Shown: positions 34,394 through 46,949, counted from the stretch's first letter. The stretch is DNA of 64,000 bases from Drosophila miranda (GCF_003369915.1 NC_046674.1:13702001-13766000); one strand, 5' to 3'. The notes: generated by a model from the sequence alone, not told the origin. Numbers and translations are program-made.

Positions 34394-37300
34394 TCTCCCA
34401 GTCGATATTAAATGAAGCTGTAAGAACTTTTGCCTTTGTAGCTGTTTTTCTCCTGCTGTTTCGGGTCTGCGTTTTTCCAAAGTTCGCACTGAATTTATAT
34501 CCCAGCGAGTAGTGTCGGGAAAATGGTAGTAAAATGGTTGAAAAACGCTGCTTGGATCCTCATGTGCGCGCGAGTTGGATACCCTGGGGGGGCTTGACCC
34601 AGGAATATTTTTAGCCATCGGGCTTCAGCCCCAGGTGCAGGTTGCAGCCCGCTGGCTACGCACACAGGTATTTTTTCTGGTCTTTTGTTTTATGGCAGTT
34701 TGAAAGCATCTTGGATATTTTTGACATAAATCAAAGAAATACTTGCTAATAAATTGATTGTAAAGTGTTTTTTGTGCACGCCTCTCTGGGGGAGTCTCTG
34801 ATTTTACTGGCATGTATTTTTGATTATTCGTAGACTAGGCGGCCAGCCCCCTGCCCACTCGCTTCTCGCGTGGGCCAACCCTCGGCTCACTCGCTTCGCT
34901 CAATCCCAACCCTTTCTTATATAACAGAGAGATTATTTATTTATTATTATTATCGCTTAAACTATGATCCAATATTATTGATATTTATTCTAAAAACTAA
35001 TAATTATTTATAAATGTTTTAATAGGTTAATTTTCTCTTATTATTACTTACACATTTTTGTTATTTTTAATGTTAAATCTTCGTGGAATTTGAGGGCTTC
35101 ATAAACCTTTTGCTTATTAATTTGTGCGACTATTGTGGATGTGGAGACATCTTTCTAACAATTTACAAACTATTATTAAATTAAATCGGGTTTCGCCAAG
35201 GAGAGCCCTCATTAATTAGAGAATGATTTAAAATGTGCTGGATATCCGATGTTCGATGGGTAAACACTCCATTAAGACCAGACCCAGTTTCTTGTGCTGC
35301 CAGTACATTCGGGGACATTGACTTTAAGCCGAGAAAGGACCATTTGCACTTAAGAGGAGGATCCCAGCAGCGAAATGCATTTACAGCGTAATCCAATCTC
35401 CCCCATAATGAAATGCTAATGGCCAGGACACAGACACACAGGGATTTCCAATTGGAGTTGCACTCAGAGGAGGCCGGAAGCAGCCGAGTAGGGCATACAG
35501 GGCACTCCGGTTGACACCCCCCGAAAATGCAACAGACCCTGGAGGAAGTCGCCTCTGGCTCTGCATCTGGCTCTGCCTCTGCCTCTGGCTCTGCCTCTGG
35601 CCGTGTCTTGGGTCACGTTTTGTATTTCACGCTTCGTTCTTTGTGGCTCCGAATGTGTGTATGTCTGCTGCTGCTGCAGGATTTTTAATAACCCACGTTC
35701 CAGATTGCATTCAAGCCATACTTGTGCTCAATCGTTTTGACCAGCAATCGGGTGTTGTTAACGGCTGATGACAACGATGTTGGCCTGAATGGACCTACAG
35801 CATTGTCTTGGAGATGGCTTTTTCGGGACCTGACACTGACATCTTCGAACGAGCCGAAAGATTGTTTCAGTTTATCTTTTCTCGACTGGTAGCAGGAGAA
35901 AATCGATTCATTTCACTCATATATGAGTTCTGGTCCGACCGCAAATTTGATTTTTCAATGACCACACCCACACACCCACACACAGCTCTCTGACCACAGA
36001 GAAAGGTGTGTGACAGGTCAGGCCACACAGACATCCTCCCTGGCCTGTGGACAGGCCACTCAAATTCCACAAACTAATCAACTAATAAGGCTCGAAGCAT
36101 CGACCGAGAAAGCCATCGGCACAACTCTAACCATAAATCAGATTCAAGCTGCATACATAAATCCTTGTGGGAGAAGGAAACCCCCAGCGGAGGCTATCAG
36201 AAGCCAGAAGTGCCAGGGCAGCATTCAAAAGTCAAAAGTAATAATGATACTGATGCTGAAGCTGGAGCTGTGGCCAAGGGAAGAAAGCACGGGAAAAATC
36301 TCACAAATTTGCACTCGAAAAAGTTGCCAAGCTCCTCTCCGGCTTACGCAAATTCCCCGTTCAGGGCATACAGCTATACAAGGGGCCAACGAACAGCTCT
36401 CTGTACCTTTGAGTTTTTGCCATTTGTTTTTATTTTATTTTATTTTTGTTCCTTTCACCCATATTTGAGTTAAAATTTTCACTTTTCACCTTCCGGCGTG
36501 CCGTTCAGCCGCTGCCGTCGCCTGCAGGTAAAAGTATTTCGCCCAGCTCTTTATTCTGGGGCGCTGAAACGCATAAATCAATGGGGGTAAAAATCAAGTA
36601 AGCAAGCCACCAGGTAAGCAACAGACCGGGCTGGGACGGATGAGGAGGAGGAGGAGGAGGAAGATGGCAGCAAGCCAAGTTCCTAAACTTGATTTAATGC
36701 CGGTGCAGTAGCGGCAAAGGCAAAGGCAAAGGCAACGAGAATACAATATATTGGCAGGTTGTTCTCCAAAGTGTTGCTGGCTTAAAAGCTCTTAACCTGA
36801 CTTGAATCGCATCGATATAAATCAGCAATCGGCAACAGAGAAATACTCGCAAAGAATTTGAGATTTGTTCCTTGACAAATTGATGCTGGCCGAAAGCTGA
36901 TGTCAATCTTTAAAATTTAAGATTTGGGGGAATGGCATCTCAAGAGCATACAGAATATATTTATGTAATAATACACTCATAAATATTTTATAAAATTCCA
37001 TTTTATTAACGCACTTTCAAGCACATTTACATACATAAATTAAATACGTTTAGCCTAAACTATAGCTCCATCCCTGTCCGACGATGTTGGGTAAACTAAT
37101 TGAATTAATTTATATGCACTTTGCCAGGCCAGGCCGGAAACAGGAAGGGGGCACCCTTCACCCACTCACATCAGCATTCAACCAACTAGCAGTTGAATAA
37201 TTTATTAAGTGTTCAATTTCCTTCTGGCAAACTTGTCCGAGAGAAACATACCCGTACGAGCGCTGATTTATCGAAGGCAATTCCTTCTTTTTTTATTTTT

Positions 37301-38328
37301 TTTTTTATGTGGTATATATCTCCTTAACTTTCTCTTAAGTTTTCAATTAAAACTTTAGCGAAATCCAAAAAAAAAAGGGTCCCCGGTATCTATATAGTTC
37401 CATATTGACTAGGACTGTGAGTGGGTCTGGCTTTGCTTGGGCTCTTAAAAAGTTTTTCATTTCTTATTTTATGAGAGACATAAAAAAAAACAAAATAAAA
37501 TTAGAGAGGGAGAGTCCTGGTTGACTCTTTGGATGACTTTGCCGTTGATAAGCTTCTTATTCCATGCAAATCCGTCTTATACTTTTTTTAATGCATAAAC
37601 CATTTTCCATAATTACCCAAAACGGCTAAATGGGAAATGGAAGCGATAAAATAATGCCGGTTTTGCTGAATGCCTAAATAGATTGGAGCACCTAAATCTG
37701 TAACTGAAAATAATCATTAAAATAAATAATATGATTTACATTCTAATATATGTCCTATATCTATCTATCTAACGAGAAAGTATGAGAAATATTTTATTTC
37801 CTTATAAAAAATACAAATATTTTTAGCAAATATTTTTATGAAACTAATTCAAGAAGATACAAGTTTACATTTGGAATATTTTTTCACTGCAAGTTTACGT
37901 ATTGTTTTTTTTTTTTATATTATAGTAGTTCCATGATAATATCATAGGGCGTTTAAATATACCTACATTTCATTTTAATTTAAGTTAATTATTAATTCTG
38001 GGAAGAGAAAAATGTGAGATTAAATTGATTAGATGTTCTCGTATGTATGTTCTCCCTCTCTCTCTCTCTCTTTCACCCATTAAAATATTTCAGTTCCATT
38101 TTCTTGCCATTAATCGTTGTCGATAAGATTCGCTTTTAAAAAAAATCTGTATAGATTAGTTATAGATTATAGTTCGTTATTAATACTGCCAAAGTCTCTA
38201 CTCGAAATACGTATTCGATCGAGGACAAGATTCACAAGATTTTTATGTATAAAACACCACAAAAAAAAAAAAATGCCTTTCCTTACGTCCATCCGATGAT
38301 GGATTCGTTAGATATATCTTAAAATTAG
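31891..38328. other. Gene-poor region downstream of the GPCR gene
   Basis: No supported gene in 6.4 kb. Visible content: CGTCGTCGCCGTCGTCGTCGTC near 32750, a long dinucleotide repeat at 34338-34394 (listed separately), a GC-rich island at about 34836-34912 with CTCACTCGCTTCGCTC, a CTGGCTCTGCCTCTG repeat near 35556-35600, a GGA repeat at 36639-36662 and a GGCAAA repeat near 36714-36735. The 3' UTR of the receptor gene should lie at the right edge of this interval. Confidence 0.45.
34338..34394. repeat. (TC)n(TG)n microsatellite
   Basis: About 19 TC units (34338-34376) run straight into about nine GT units (34377-34394). The minus strand of this tract creates a spurious Arg-Glu repeat frame. 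Confidence 0.95.
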
Positions 38329-39816
38329 TTACAAATCAGTTTGCTGCATCGCACCGGAACCCCTCCTGGCCATGGTGCAGAAGGCCTCCCCCTGCTGCTC
38401 CCCCAGGCAGATGATCAGATTCTCCGGGTCCCTGGGGTGTGCTTTGGGAGCTGTGGCTAATTTGCCATTGGAGCTGCTGGATTTCCCCTGGGCCCCTGTC
38501 GATGCTGTCTTCTCCGCCGTCGTTGTGGAGGAGGTGGCCGTCGAGGAATTATTGTTGCCAGCATTGTTGGGCTGCAGCTGCGGCACCTGGGCATTGGCGG
38601 TGAGGAGCCGCTTGGAGCCACCACGACGACGACTGCCCTGCTTGGTGAACACGCTCGGCTCCAGGTGCAGCTGGGCATTGATGTCCTGCTGGGTCATGCA
38701 GGTGAAGGCCTTGAAGAAGCTCTTGCGGAAGTTCTCGCTCAGAAAGGCGTACAGAATGGGGTTGACGGCCGAATTTGAGTAGACGAGGGCGCCCAGCAGC
38801 AGGAAGATGAGTATCTCCAGGCGCGACAGGTCGCGCTGAGCCGGGTTCGAGTTGATCAACGCCAGCTGGGATATCCAGTGCGGCAGCCAGCAGCAGATGT
38901 ACACCGTAATGACGGTCAGCACCAGTCGTGTGACCTTGCGATGGGCCCGCCGCTTCTCCTTGGACTTGGTCGCCTGTTTGGGCCCCACGGACTTCAGTTT
39001 CCGTATGACCAGATAGTAGAAGCTGAGAATGAAGCAGAGCGGCGTGGCGAAGCCCAGGAAAAAGGTGTACAGAATGAATGTTGTGCCCGAATGTTTCTTA
39101 TACGCATCCGGCCACATAATGTTGCACGAGTAGTTGATGCCATCCTCCTGCTCCACCGTGCTCGCGTAAAGGATCACCGGAAGCATCAGTACGGCAGACG
39201 TGGACCAGGCCACGGCCGACACGATCTTGGCTATGTGCAGGGTGCGATATCGGGGCGAGGATATCGGATGACAGACGGCTATATACCTGTCCGCCGACAT
39301 GATCAGCAGGAAGATCGACGAGGTGAACGATGTGATGGAGGTGCTCACCATATACGCCTTGCACATGAACTCCCCGAAGCGCCAGCTGCAGATGCGCATC
39401 GTGTAGAGCAGAAAGGGTATGCCGATCAGGAAGCACTCGTCCGCTATGGCCAGATTCAGGATGTAGATATTGGTCACCGTCTGCATCTTGGAGAACCTCA
39501 GCACCACATAGATCACGAGCGTGTTCCCAAACAGCCCCACGATGCACACGATTCCATACAGCACCACCGTGAACAGGTCCGCCAGCGAGTTCCTGGTGGC
39601 TATGCAATGCTCGTACGTGGGCAGGTCCGTGCTGTAGAGCGGTGGTTCCTCTGGCTGGATCGTAGAGCTCCTGCCGCTGTCCCACCGTTGGCTTAGTTCT
39701 GTGGTGAAGAGGCTTTCGTTCCAGGCCGTGGTGTTTGGATACGAATCGGTTGATGGCCCCTCTCCTCCCCCCCGGGCCGAATGCAGCAGCCTCATCATTA
39801 TTAGCCAGGTCAACAT
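38329..39816 (-). CDS. AstC-R1: Allatostatin C / somatostatin-type G protein-coupled receptor
   Basis: A single coding exon gives 495 residues from ATG at 39816. The extracellular N-terminus has two N-glycosylation sites (NTT, NES). Seven membrane segments follow, with GNTLVIYVVLRF (TM1), NLAIAD (TM2), DRY after TM3 (SADRYIAVCHP), the conserved Cys pair (CKAYM and YSCNIMW), CCWLPHW (TM6) and NPILY (TM7). The cytoplasmic tail is long and Ser/Thr/Asn-rich and ends in QTDL, a class I PDZ ligand. Sequence places it with the insect receptors for allatostatin C, relatives of vertebrate somatostatin/opioid receptors, which couple to Gi/o and act in neuroendocrine control. Drosophila has two neighbouring paralogues, AstC-R1 and AstC-R2. 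I choose R1 because I recall it as the one nearer the P4Ha genes; this choice is weak, the family call is strong. Confidence 0.93.
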   Translation of the reverse strand: MLTWLIMMRLLHSARGGGEGPSTDSYPNTTAWNESLFTTELSQRWDSGRSSTIQPEEPPLYSTDLPTYEHCIATRNSLADLFTVVLYGIVCIVGLFGNTLVIYVVLRFSKMQTVTNIYILNLAIADECFLIGIPFLLYTMRICSWRFGEFMCKAYMVSTSITSFTSSIFLLIMSADRYIAVCHPISSPRYRTLHIAKIVSAVAWSTSAVLMLPVILYASTVEQEDGINYSCNIMWPDAYKKHSGTTFILYTFFLGFATPLCFILSFYYLVIRKLKSVGPKQATKSKEKRRAHRKVTRLVLTVITVYICCWLPHWISQLALINSNPAQRDLSRLEILIFLLLGALVYSNSAVNPILYAFLSENFRKSFFKAFTCMTQQDINAQLHLEPSVFTKQGSRRRGGSKRLLTANAQVPQLQPNNAGNNNSSTATSSTTTAEKTASTGAQGKSSSSNGKLATAPKAHPRDPENLIICLGEQQGEAFCTMARRGSGAMQQTDL

Positions 39817-39900
39817 GGTCTGGCCGGTCGCTGTCTCCCTTGTGTTTTTTGTGCGCTCTAAATCTAATTATATTGTTCGGGGGATGTCCATCATTCGGTT

Positions 39901-39914
39901 TACCTGCAAAACAA
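39901..39914 (-). other. 3' splice acceptor in the 5' UTR of the GPCR gene
   Basis: Minus-strand TTTGTTTTGCAG ends at 39904, 87 bases before the start codon, after an in-frame region with no coding potential. It implies at least one upstream 5' UTR exon at higher coordinates, across or beyond the DINE-1 at 40-41 kb. Confidence 0.55.
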
Positions 39915-40006
39915 ATTTCATTATCCCATTAAATACATATTTTATGCGTGCGTGCGTGCGTGCTTTGGGTGTTTGTGTATAATTATGCAAAATATGAACA
40001 TTTTTT

Positions 40007-41114
40007 TATACCCGATATATTAGATTTGTGGTAAAAGTGGATGTGTGTAACGTCCAGAAGGAATCGTTTCCGACCCCATAAAGTATATATATTCTTGATC
40101 AGCATCAATAGCCGAGTCGATTGAGCCCTGTCTGTCTGTCCGTCTGTCTGTCCGTCCGTCCGTCCGTCCGTCCGTCCGTCCGTCCGTCCGTCCGTCCGTC
40201 CGTCCGTCCGTCCGTCCGTCCCCTTCAGCGCCTAGTGCTCAAAGACTATAAGAGCTAGAGCAACGATATTTTGGATCCAGACATCTGTGATATGTCACTG
40301 CTACAAAAATATTTCAAAACTTTGCCCCGCCCCCACAAAGGACGAAAATCTGTGGCTTCCACATTTTTAAAGATACGATAAAACCAAAAACGCAGAATCG
40401 TAGAGTGTAAAATCTCAACCAGATCGTATAATTATTATAGCCAGAATCAAGAAAACAATTTCATTCTTTCTCGCTCTGTCTCTCTCTAACACACAAGTTT
40501 CATGGTCGGTTTTGCCAATTGCAAAATATGAGTTCAAGGATCTCAGAACCTATAAGAGCCAGAGCAACCAAATTTGGTATCCACACTCCTGTGATATCGG
40601 ACCTTGACCGTTTCGTGTCCAAATTTCGCCACACCCCCTTCCGCCCCCGCAAAGGACGAAAATCTGGGGCATCCACAAATCTCAGAGACTATTAAGGCTA
40701 GAGTAACCAAATTTGGTATCCGCACTTCTCTTAGATCTATATATAAAACGTATATCTCAGAATTTCGCCCCACCCCCTTCCGCCCCCACAAAGAACGAAA
40801 ATCTGTTGCATCCACAATATTGCACATTCGAGAAAACTAAAAACGCAGAATCATAGATAATGACTATATCTATCAGATTGCTGAATCTGGATCAGATCGG
40901 ATCATTTTTATAGCCAATAGGAACAAATCAATTTGCACTGGCTACGCAGCGCCCGACGTCACGCTCAGACTGATTATCTGTCTCTCTCGCACGCACTCTT
41001 TGTCGTGTGGTTCAATATTAGCGGCGTCTGCCGCAGGAGAGCCATACTGACTTAGTATCGGGTATAACTGTAGAGTTGCGGTGTACGCAGCAACTCACAA
41101 CGTTCCCCCTCGTT
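40007..41114 (+). mobile_element. DINE-1 element, copy 2 (5' hairpin deleted)
   Basis: Same family as copies 1 and 3. The 5' end jumps from TATACCCGATA directly to TATTAGATTTGTGG, so about 20 bases with the fold-back CTCAAAATGAGTATTGGGG are missing. The tetranucleotide tract is expanded, with an almost uninterrupted TCCG array at about 40146-40220. The 3' end keeps TAGTATCGGGTATA, the hairpin GAGTTGC...GCAACTC and CTCGTT. Confidence 0.88.
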
Positions 41115-41652
41115 TTTTGATTGTTATTTTTTCTCAATGCTATACATTTCTCTTCACATTATTCCGACTATCAGTAGAACAGCTGAGTCGCTTTTTGGGA
41201 AAAAACTGTTTAAAAGTGTAGCAGTCGCTGCTCACAGCCCCCAGCTCTACTATTCCTCCTTCTCGCACTGCAAGCTTTTCCCCTATGGCTATCTCTTTTT
41301 GGCAGATAGTCAGTTGGCAAATTCTAGTGTTATACAGATATTAAGAATAACATGGCCCAAGATAAAATTATAGAATGCTTGTTGCTCTCTTTTCTGCTCA
41401 ATTTGGTTGGCCCTTTTCCCAGCCAGCAAGCCAGTTTATGCGGATAATAGGGACCCTTTCCTTTTTCAGGCGTAAAACTTTTGCAAATAAAGCAGTTTGT
41501 TAAGCCAGTGGGATTTATAATCCACCCAAAACTTAAAAGAGCTCCCAATTCCAATCCTGTGTACTTTTGCTGGGGCTATACAGTACAATATAATTATTTG
41601 ACTGTATTCAATACAGAATCGTATACGGCGGGGGAAACGTGAAAGTTAAAAA
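41115..41652. other. Spacer between DINE-1 copy 2 and the E2 pseudogene
   Basis: No gene is visible in these 540 bases; open frames are short and without recognisable domains. Confidence 0.45.
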
Positions 41653-42703
41653 CAGAGAAACGGCAAAACAGCTGGGCAAAATGTAGTGCTGGAAAGCAAG
41701 TCAAAGGAAGCTGTGCTGGAAACCGAGTCAAAGGAAGCTGTGCTGGAAACCGAGTCGAAAGAAACTGTGCTGGAAAACATACCACCTCTCTCACTTTCAT
41801 TTCGTGTGCGACATTTTGAGTCATTCTGGGAAAATAAAAATCAAATTTTCAATAATCTGAACGTAAGAAATTATCGTATTCCCCGTAAAAGTGTTTTCTA
41901 AGCTGTTTGCCGTCTTGCAGGTAATGGCGCCCCGCAGAAGTGCTCGTATTTTGGCGTCCCATGCCGCCCCGCCCTTGACCCGACGCGCTGCGTTCCTCCG
42001 CGCAGTGGAGGCCATATCCGTTCACGGGCGCCTCAGGACCACCACCACTGCTAGCCAGCGCCGCAGGACCACCACCACTGCTAGCCAGCGCCGCAGGACC
42101 ACCACCACTGCCAGCCAGCGCCGTGCAATCCAGATCGCTGCCAACCAGCCGCCCGCTGAGGACCCTCCCGTTGTCAACCGTGGCGGGATCAATAGTCGCG
42201 GTACCAATCGCCGTGGGACCAACCGCCGCGGGACTAATCGCCGCGGTACCAACAGTCTTCCTGTGCAGGACACCGCACAGATCGTGACGCTCCTCCAGAA
42301 TCCCGACCTACAACGTGGCACCGGTAGCCATGCCGTCATGGGAGCTTTGGCCGCTAGCTTACAAGTTGCGATGCTCCGAATTAGGCGTACGCCGCCTCCG
42401 CAAGGAGATGGCGAAAATGACGAGCGATCCGACGGACGGGTGCACGGTGGAGTTAGTGGACGACTGTATATACGACTGGAAGGCCGTTATTCTCGGGCCC
42501 TTGGGCACGCCCTACGAGGGCGGCCACTTTAAACTACGCCTTTACTTTCCGCAGACGTACCCGGCTCGACCACCGTTTTTGATGTTCCTTACAAAGGTCT
42601 ACCATTGCAACGTACACAACAGCGCTATCTGCGTGGATATTCTGCGTTTTCCAAATGCGAATTAAAGGCACAGCAGAACACTCTACTACGCAGTTTCTGT
42701 TAT
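41653..42703 (+). pseudogene. Broken ubiquitin-conjugating enzyme (E2) gene with repeat-rich N-terminus
   Basis: A first segment (41653-41862) has a 27-bp tandem repeat encoding VLETESKEA three times, lacks an ATG and ends at a GTAAGA donor. After a 58-nt intron, TCTTGCAG at 41920 opens a second exon in the same phase; its first ATG is 41924 (MAPRRSARILASHAAPP). That exon has a 30-bp repeat (RRTTTTASQR, three times) and a 15-bp repeat (RRGTN, four times). Near 42390 the frame shifts, and the E2 fold is read as RRLRKEMAKM, VILGPLGTPYEGGHF, YPARPPFLMF, then ICVDIL with the catalytic Cys. The HPN motif is HCN. A second shift at about 42660 is needed to continue as KAQQNTLLRSFCY, and the homology stops where DINE-1 copy 3 begins. 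Two shifts plus the insertion make an active E2 unlikely. Confidence 0.72.
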
Positions 42704-43833
42704 TATACCCGATACTCAAAATGAGTATTGGGGTATATTAGATTTGTGGTAAAAGTGGATGTGTGTAACGTCCAGAAGGAATCGTTTCCGACCCCATAAA
42801 GTATATATATTCTTGATCAGCATCAATAGCCAAGTCGATTGAGCCATGTCTATCTGTCCGTCCGTCCGTCTGTCCGTCTGTCCGTCCGTCCGTCTGTCCG
42901 TCTGTCCGTCCCCTTCAGCGCCTAGTGCTCAAAGACTATAAGAGCTAGAGCAACGATATTTTGGATCCAGACTTCTGTGATATGTCACTGCTACAAAAAT
43001 ATTTCAAAACTTCGCACCGCCCACTTCCGCCCCCACAAAGGACGAAAATCTGTGGCATCTACATTTTTAAAGATAGTATAAAACTAAAAACTCAGAATCG
43101 TAGAAGATGACTATATCTTCTAGAGTGCAAAATCTGAATCAGATCGTATAATTATTATAGCCAGAATCAAGAAAACAATTTCATTCTTTCTCGCTCTGTC
43201 TCTCTCTAACACACAGGTTTCATGGTCGGTTTTGCCAATTGCAAAATATGAGTTCAAGGATCTCAGAACCTATAAGAGCCAGAGCAACCAAATTTGGTAT
43301 CCACACTCCTGTGATATCGGACCTTGATCGTTTCGTGTCCAAATATCGCCACACCCCCTTCCGCCCACGCAAAGGACGAAAATCTGGGGCATCCACAAAT
43401 CTCAGAGACTATTAAGGCTAGAGTAACCAAATTTGGTATCCGCACTTCTGTTAGATCTCACTATAAAACGTATATCTCAGAATTTCGCCCAACCCCCTTC
43501 CGCCTCCACAAAAGACGAAAATCTGTTGCATCCACAATATTGCACATTCGAGAAAACTAAAAACGCAGAATCATAGATAATGACCATATCTATCAGATTG
43601 CTGAATCTGGATCAGATCGGATCATTTTTGTAGCCAAAAGGAACAAATCAATTTGCAGTGGCTACGCAGCCCCCGACGTCACGCTCAGACTGATTTTCTG
43701 TCTCTCTCGCACGCACTCTTTGTCGTGTCGTTCAATATTAGCGGCGTCTGCCGGAGAGAGCCATACTGACTTAGTATCGGGTATAACTGTAGAGTTGCGG
43801 TGTCCGCAGCAACTCACAACGTTCCACCTCGTT
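42704..43833 (+). mobile_element. DINE-1 element, copy 3
   Basis: Complete copy with TATACCCGATACTC fold-back 5' end, the conserved block through CAGCATCAATAGCC, a GTCC/GTCT tract at about 42850-42910, the complementary TAGTATCGGGTATA 3' end, and the hairpin GAGTTGC...GCAACTC followed by CACCTCGTT. It sits directly against the broken E2 coding sequence. The flanking bases are T-rich on both sides, in line with the TT target preference of this family. Confidence 0.9.
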
Positions 43834-45237
43834 TTTGGCTCGATTGGCTACTAATTAAAATAGTTTTAATCTATATAGAATTTATAGAATCTAGATGAAA
43901 GCAGATTTTCCCAGATATCTATCCATCTTAATTATCCCCCAATTACTGCATCAATGCTTTCCCTTTCTCTCTCTGTGAACAAAAATCTTCAACTGGCACT
44001 TGTTAACAAATTATTGAATCCCAAGTTAAAAGTTAACACTGACAAATTACACGTACAATAAGAAAACAAATCACAACCCCGCCCAGACCAGACACTTGGA
44101 GGAGAACTTTTTGGGGGCAAAAGTTTTGCGCCGACTTTTCTGAAAAATTACCCCAAAAATCTTCAACTTTCAACGTTTTTTATTATTTTTTTCTGACAAG
44201 TTGTAGAACAAGGAGTTCTGAAGGTAGACAAATATATATGTATGTACATAAATCATATGTTTTTGGCCCATTTATTTAAACGGAAGAGCGGCCAATTCCA
44301 TGTGCAAATGGAAAAGTTCTTGATTTATGAAAACTCAGTTGATTTTCAGGGTGTGGCAGGTGGCAGGTGGTAGGTGGGAGGATGGAGGTGATAAATTAAC
44401 ATTTAAATTGAATTCAAATTACACACAATTTGTCAACAACAAACAGGGCAGGTCGCCAAGCAAGAACTTTGTATTGTACAATAAATAAATAAAGCAAATG
44501 AAGTGGAATCCGGTGCTCAATTTACGCAAATATGTGTGTACATATCTGTTGAAAATTTATACATATTTGCTTCATCAAAATTCGGTTGCACCACGCAAGG
44601 AGGTAGGGAGGGAAGGAAGGAGGGACTGTGCATGTATAAGGCCGTTTTGAAAGGCCAGAGGAAGAGTTAATCCTCTTAGTCTATGCCTATTTCTGACTAA
44701 GTCTGAGGCGATTCCCCGATGCATGTTTTAGATGGAATGGATTACAACATCTATCCAAATTTGTTAGCCATAGATCAGAATTTTAATTGGGGGATAAGTC
44801 AGGGATGTAGTAAAATGTTAACAGTTATTGTTTGGACCTTAAAGACCCCTGAGGTTAGTCTGTGAAATGCATTCAGTTTATTTCGCTATCGGGGGAAAAT
44901 TGTTGGTGCTTTATTGTACTTTAACTTGCTTAAATATTTAACAGTCCTTCTACATTTGAATATCATTCGAATGGAACTTGTATGCCACAAATCTCTCAGG
45001 TTCCTTCAGCTGAACGCTACCTTTAATTCCAAGCTGATTGCCTGGCTAGCCCATTGAATCCCATAGATTGCCTCCACATTTGAGCTGCAACGAGCAAAGC
45101 AATCAAGCTGGGATCAAGGCAGGCATGGCATGGCATGGCAGCCATGTTCTGCGTATTGGATTACAGCGGTGCAATCAATTAGAGCTGTATTTGACGTTGT
45201 TATGTGTGTAATTAACATGTAATCAGGTGTGAGAAGT

Positions 45238-45276
45238 AGGGCAGGGCAGGGCAGGGCAGGGCAGGGCAGGGCAGGG
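45238..45276. repeat. (AGGGC)n microsatellite
   Basis: Seven to eight perfect GGGCA pentamers in a row. The strand with GGG runs could form G-quadruplexes. Confidence 0.9.
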
Positions 45277-46949
45277 ATATGCAATGATATTGGCAGTTGA
45301 GCTACTGAAGGGTTTTGTTGGGCATGAAATCCCATTTAAGCTGCAATTTCAGTTGCAGGCTATTTCGTATTTCAATTTGTGGTTTTTATACAAAAATTAA
45401 TTGAATATAATTCAAAATGAATCCGTATCTTTTTGTATCACATTGTTTCGGGTAGATCTTAACCACTTCCCTTAACGTCTAAGCCTTCACTGAATCCGAT
45501 CCAAATTGTTTGTTGAGATTGAATTTGATAGTTTTCTATGTAGAAAACAGTCAAAGATGGTGCTTTCTATCGGCAAATATTGTAGAGCCCAACTTTATTC
45601 CCTTTTTCGCATTCCAATTCCTTTTGTATTCCTTATTGGCTTGAATTGAATTGTGTGTGTGTGTGTGCGGTAGTCACTATTCCATCAGTAGCCACAATCC
45701 GTATCCATCCCACCCCGCCCGTGTGCTGTCGTTTGTTTGCTTGGAGACTTAACTTTCAACGCGTCGACAGGTGTAAAACGCATCGATTCCCCCCCCCCCC
45801 CTATCTTTGACTCTGCACAATTGTTGTTCGACATTTATTTTTCCTTTCGGCTCTCGGGGCTGCTGCGTTTATTGTTGTTGCAAGTGTAACTGTTATCGGC
45901 AAACCGCAATGGAGGCACAAATCGGCAGCCAGGCAGCTGATTGCCTCGAAGGGGGCAAAGACAGCACGCAGCGCACTTCTATTGTATGCAGTTCCTCCAC
46001 TGACGACGACAGGCAACAGACGGCGGAGACTATTGCCAAGAAAGCTACTGACGAAGCTCCCTTCTGCATGGGGAAGGAGATAGATGGAGACAGGAGAAGA
46101 AGCGAGGGGCAGCTGTCGTCTCATCTCTGACAAGGGACCGAGCAGCAACACCATAGGAAGGTGCCGGAGCCATCATCATCTGCTCATCGCACCCTTGACC
46201 ACATTTTTTTTCTTCTTCCTCTATTTTTCTCTCTCTCTCTCTCTTTGCCTCTCTCCTGCTCATTCGCTCAGTGTGCACGTATGTTCGTGTCTTTGTGTGT
46301 GTTCTGTTCTGCAGCATTTATTAAAAATTTATGCATTTTATGAGACCCTCAAGAGTGGCTCCTCAAATGCATTTCCCTCACAGCTTTTGTTGATGTCTCT
46401 GCTCCATTGAACCTCTTCATCCTACTCTCTCTCCCCGACTCCCCGTCTCCCCGTCTGCCCCTCTTCCCTTTGCTCTCTGGCTCTTGATGATGTGACGAAA
46501 GGCTATAAAAATCAGCATTTTCAGCTTAGAGGGAGCTTATTTGGTCTCTGGGTTCGACCATAAAGCTTAGGAGTTCTATAAAAATGAAGAGTATCCGAAG
46601 GCAAAAAGGACAAAGGACACATGCCAGTCAATACAGAGTTGCATGTAATGTTTTTCGGGGATTTTCATAATGTTTTTGGAAGCTTTAATAAAGCGAAAGT
46701 TTTTGGTGAGGAGTGGGGACAAAAAGGTATGAAAAAAAGGTATCACGAAAATAGATTGCCAAAGTTTTGGCTCACTTGAAATATATGAAATTGTAATGTT
46801 TCATTAATTACTGAGTTCGCAGGAGCTGAGAGTGCATCTAAAAATATTTATATTTATCAAATAATTATTTTTAATATTAAAATTCAGAATATTCAAACTA
46901 AAAAGTTGGTTAGTTGGTTAGTTTGTCGACTTGAACCGGCTTTAAGGCG

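Noticed and set aside
34133..34618. Minus-strand frame with Arg-Glu repeats
   Set aside because: The RE run is just the (TC)n microsatellite; no other coding evidence.
36010..36468. 152-codon plus-strand frame
   Set aside because: Composition random, no domain, ends in T-rich DNA; not supported.
40604..40840. Frame repeated in all three DINE-1 copies (PQISETIKARVTKFGIRT)
   Set aside because: Shared because the elements are homologous; DINE-1 is non-autonomous and this frame is interrupted differently in each copy.
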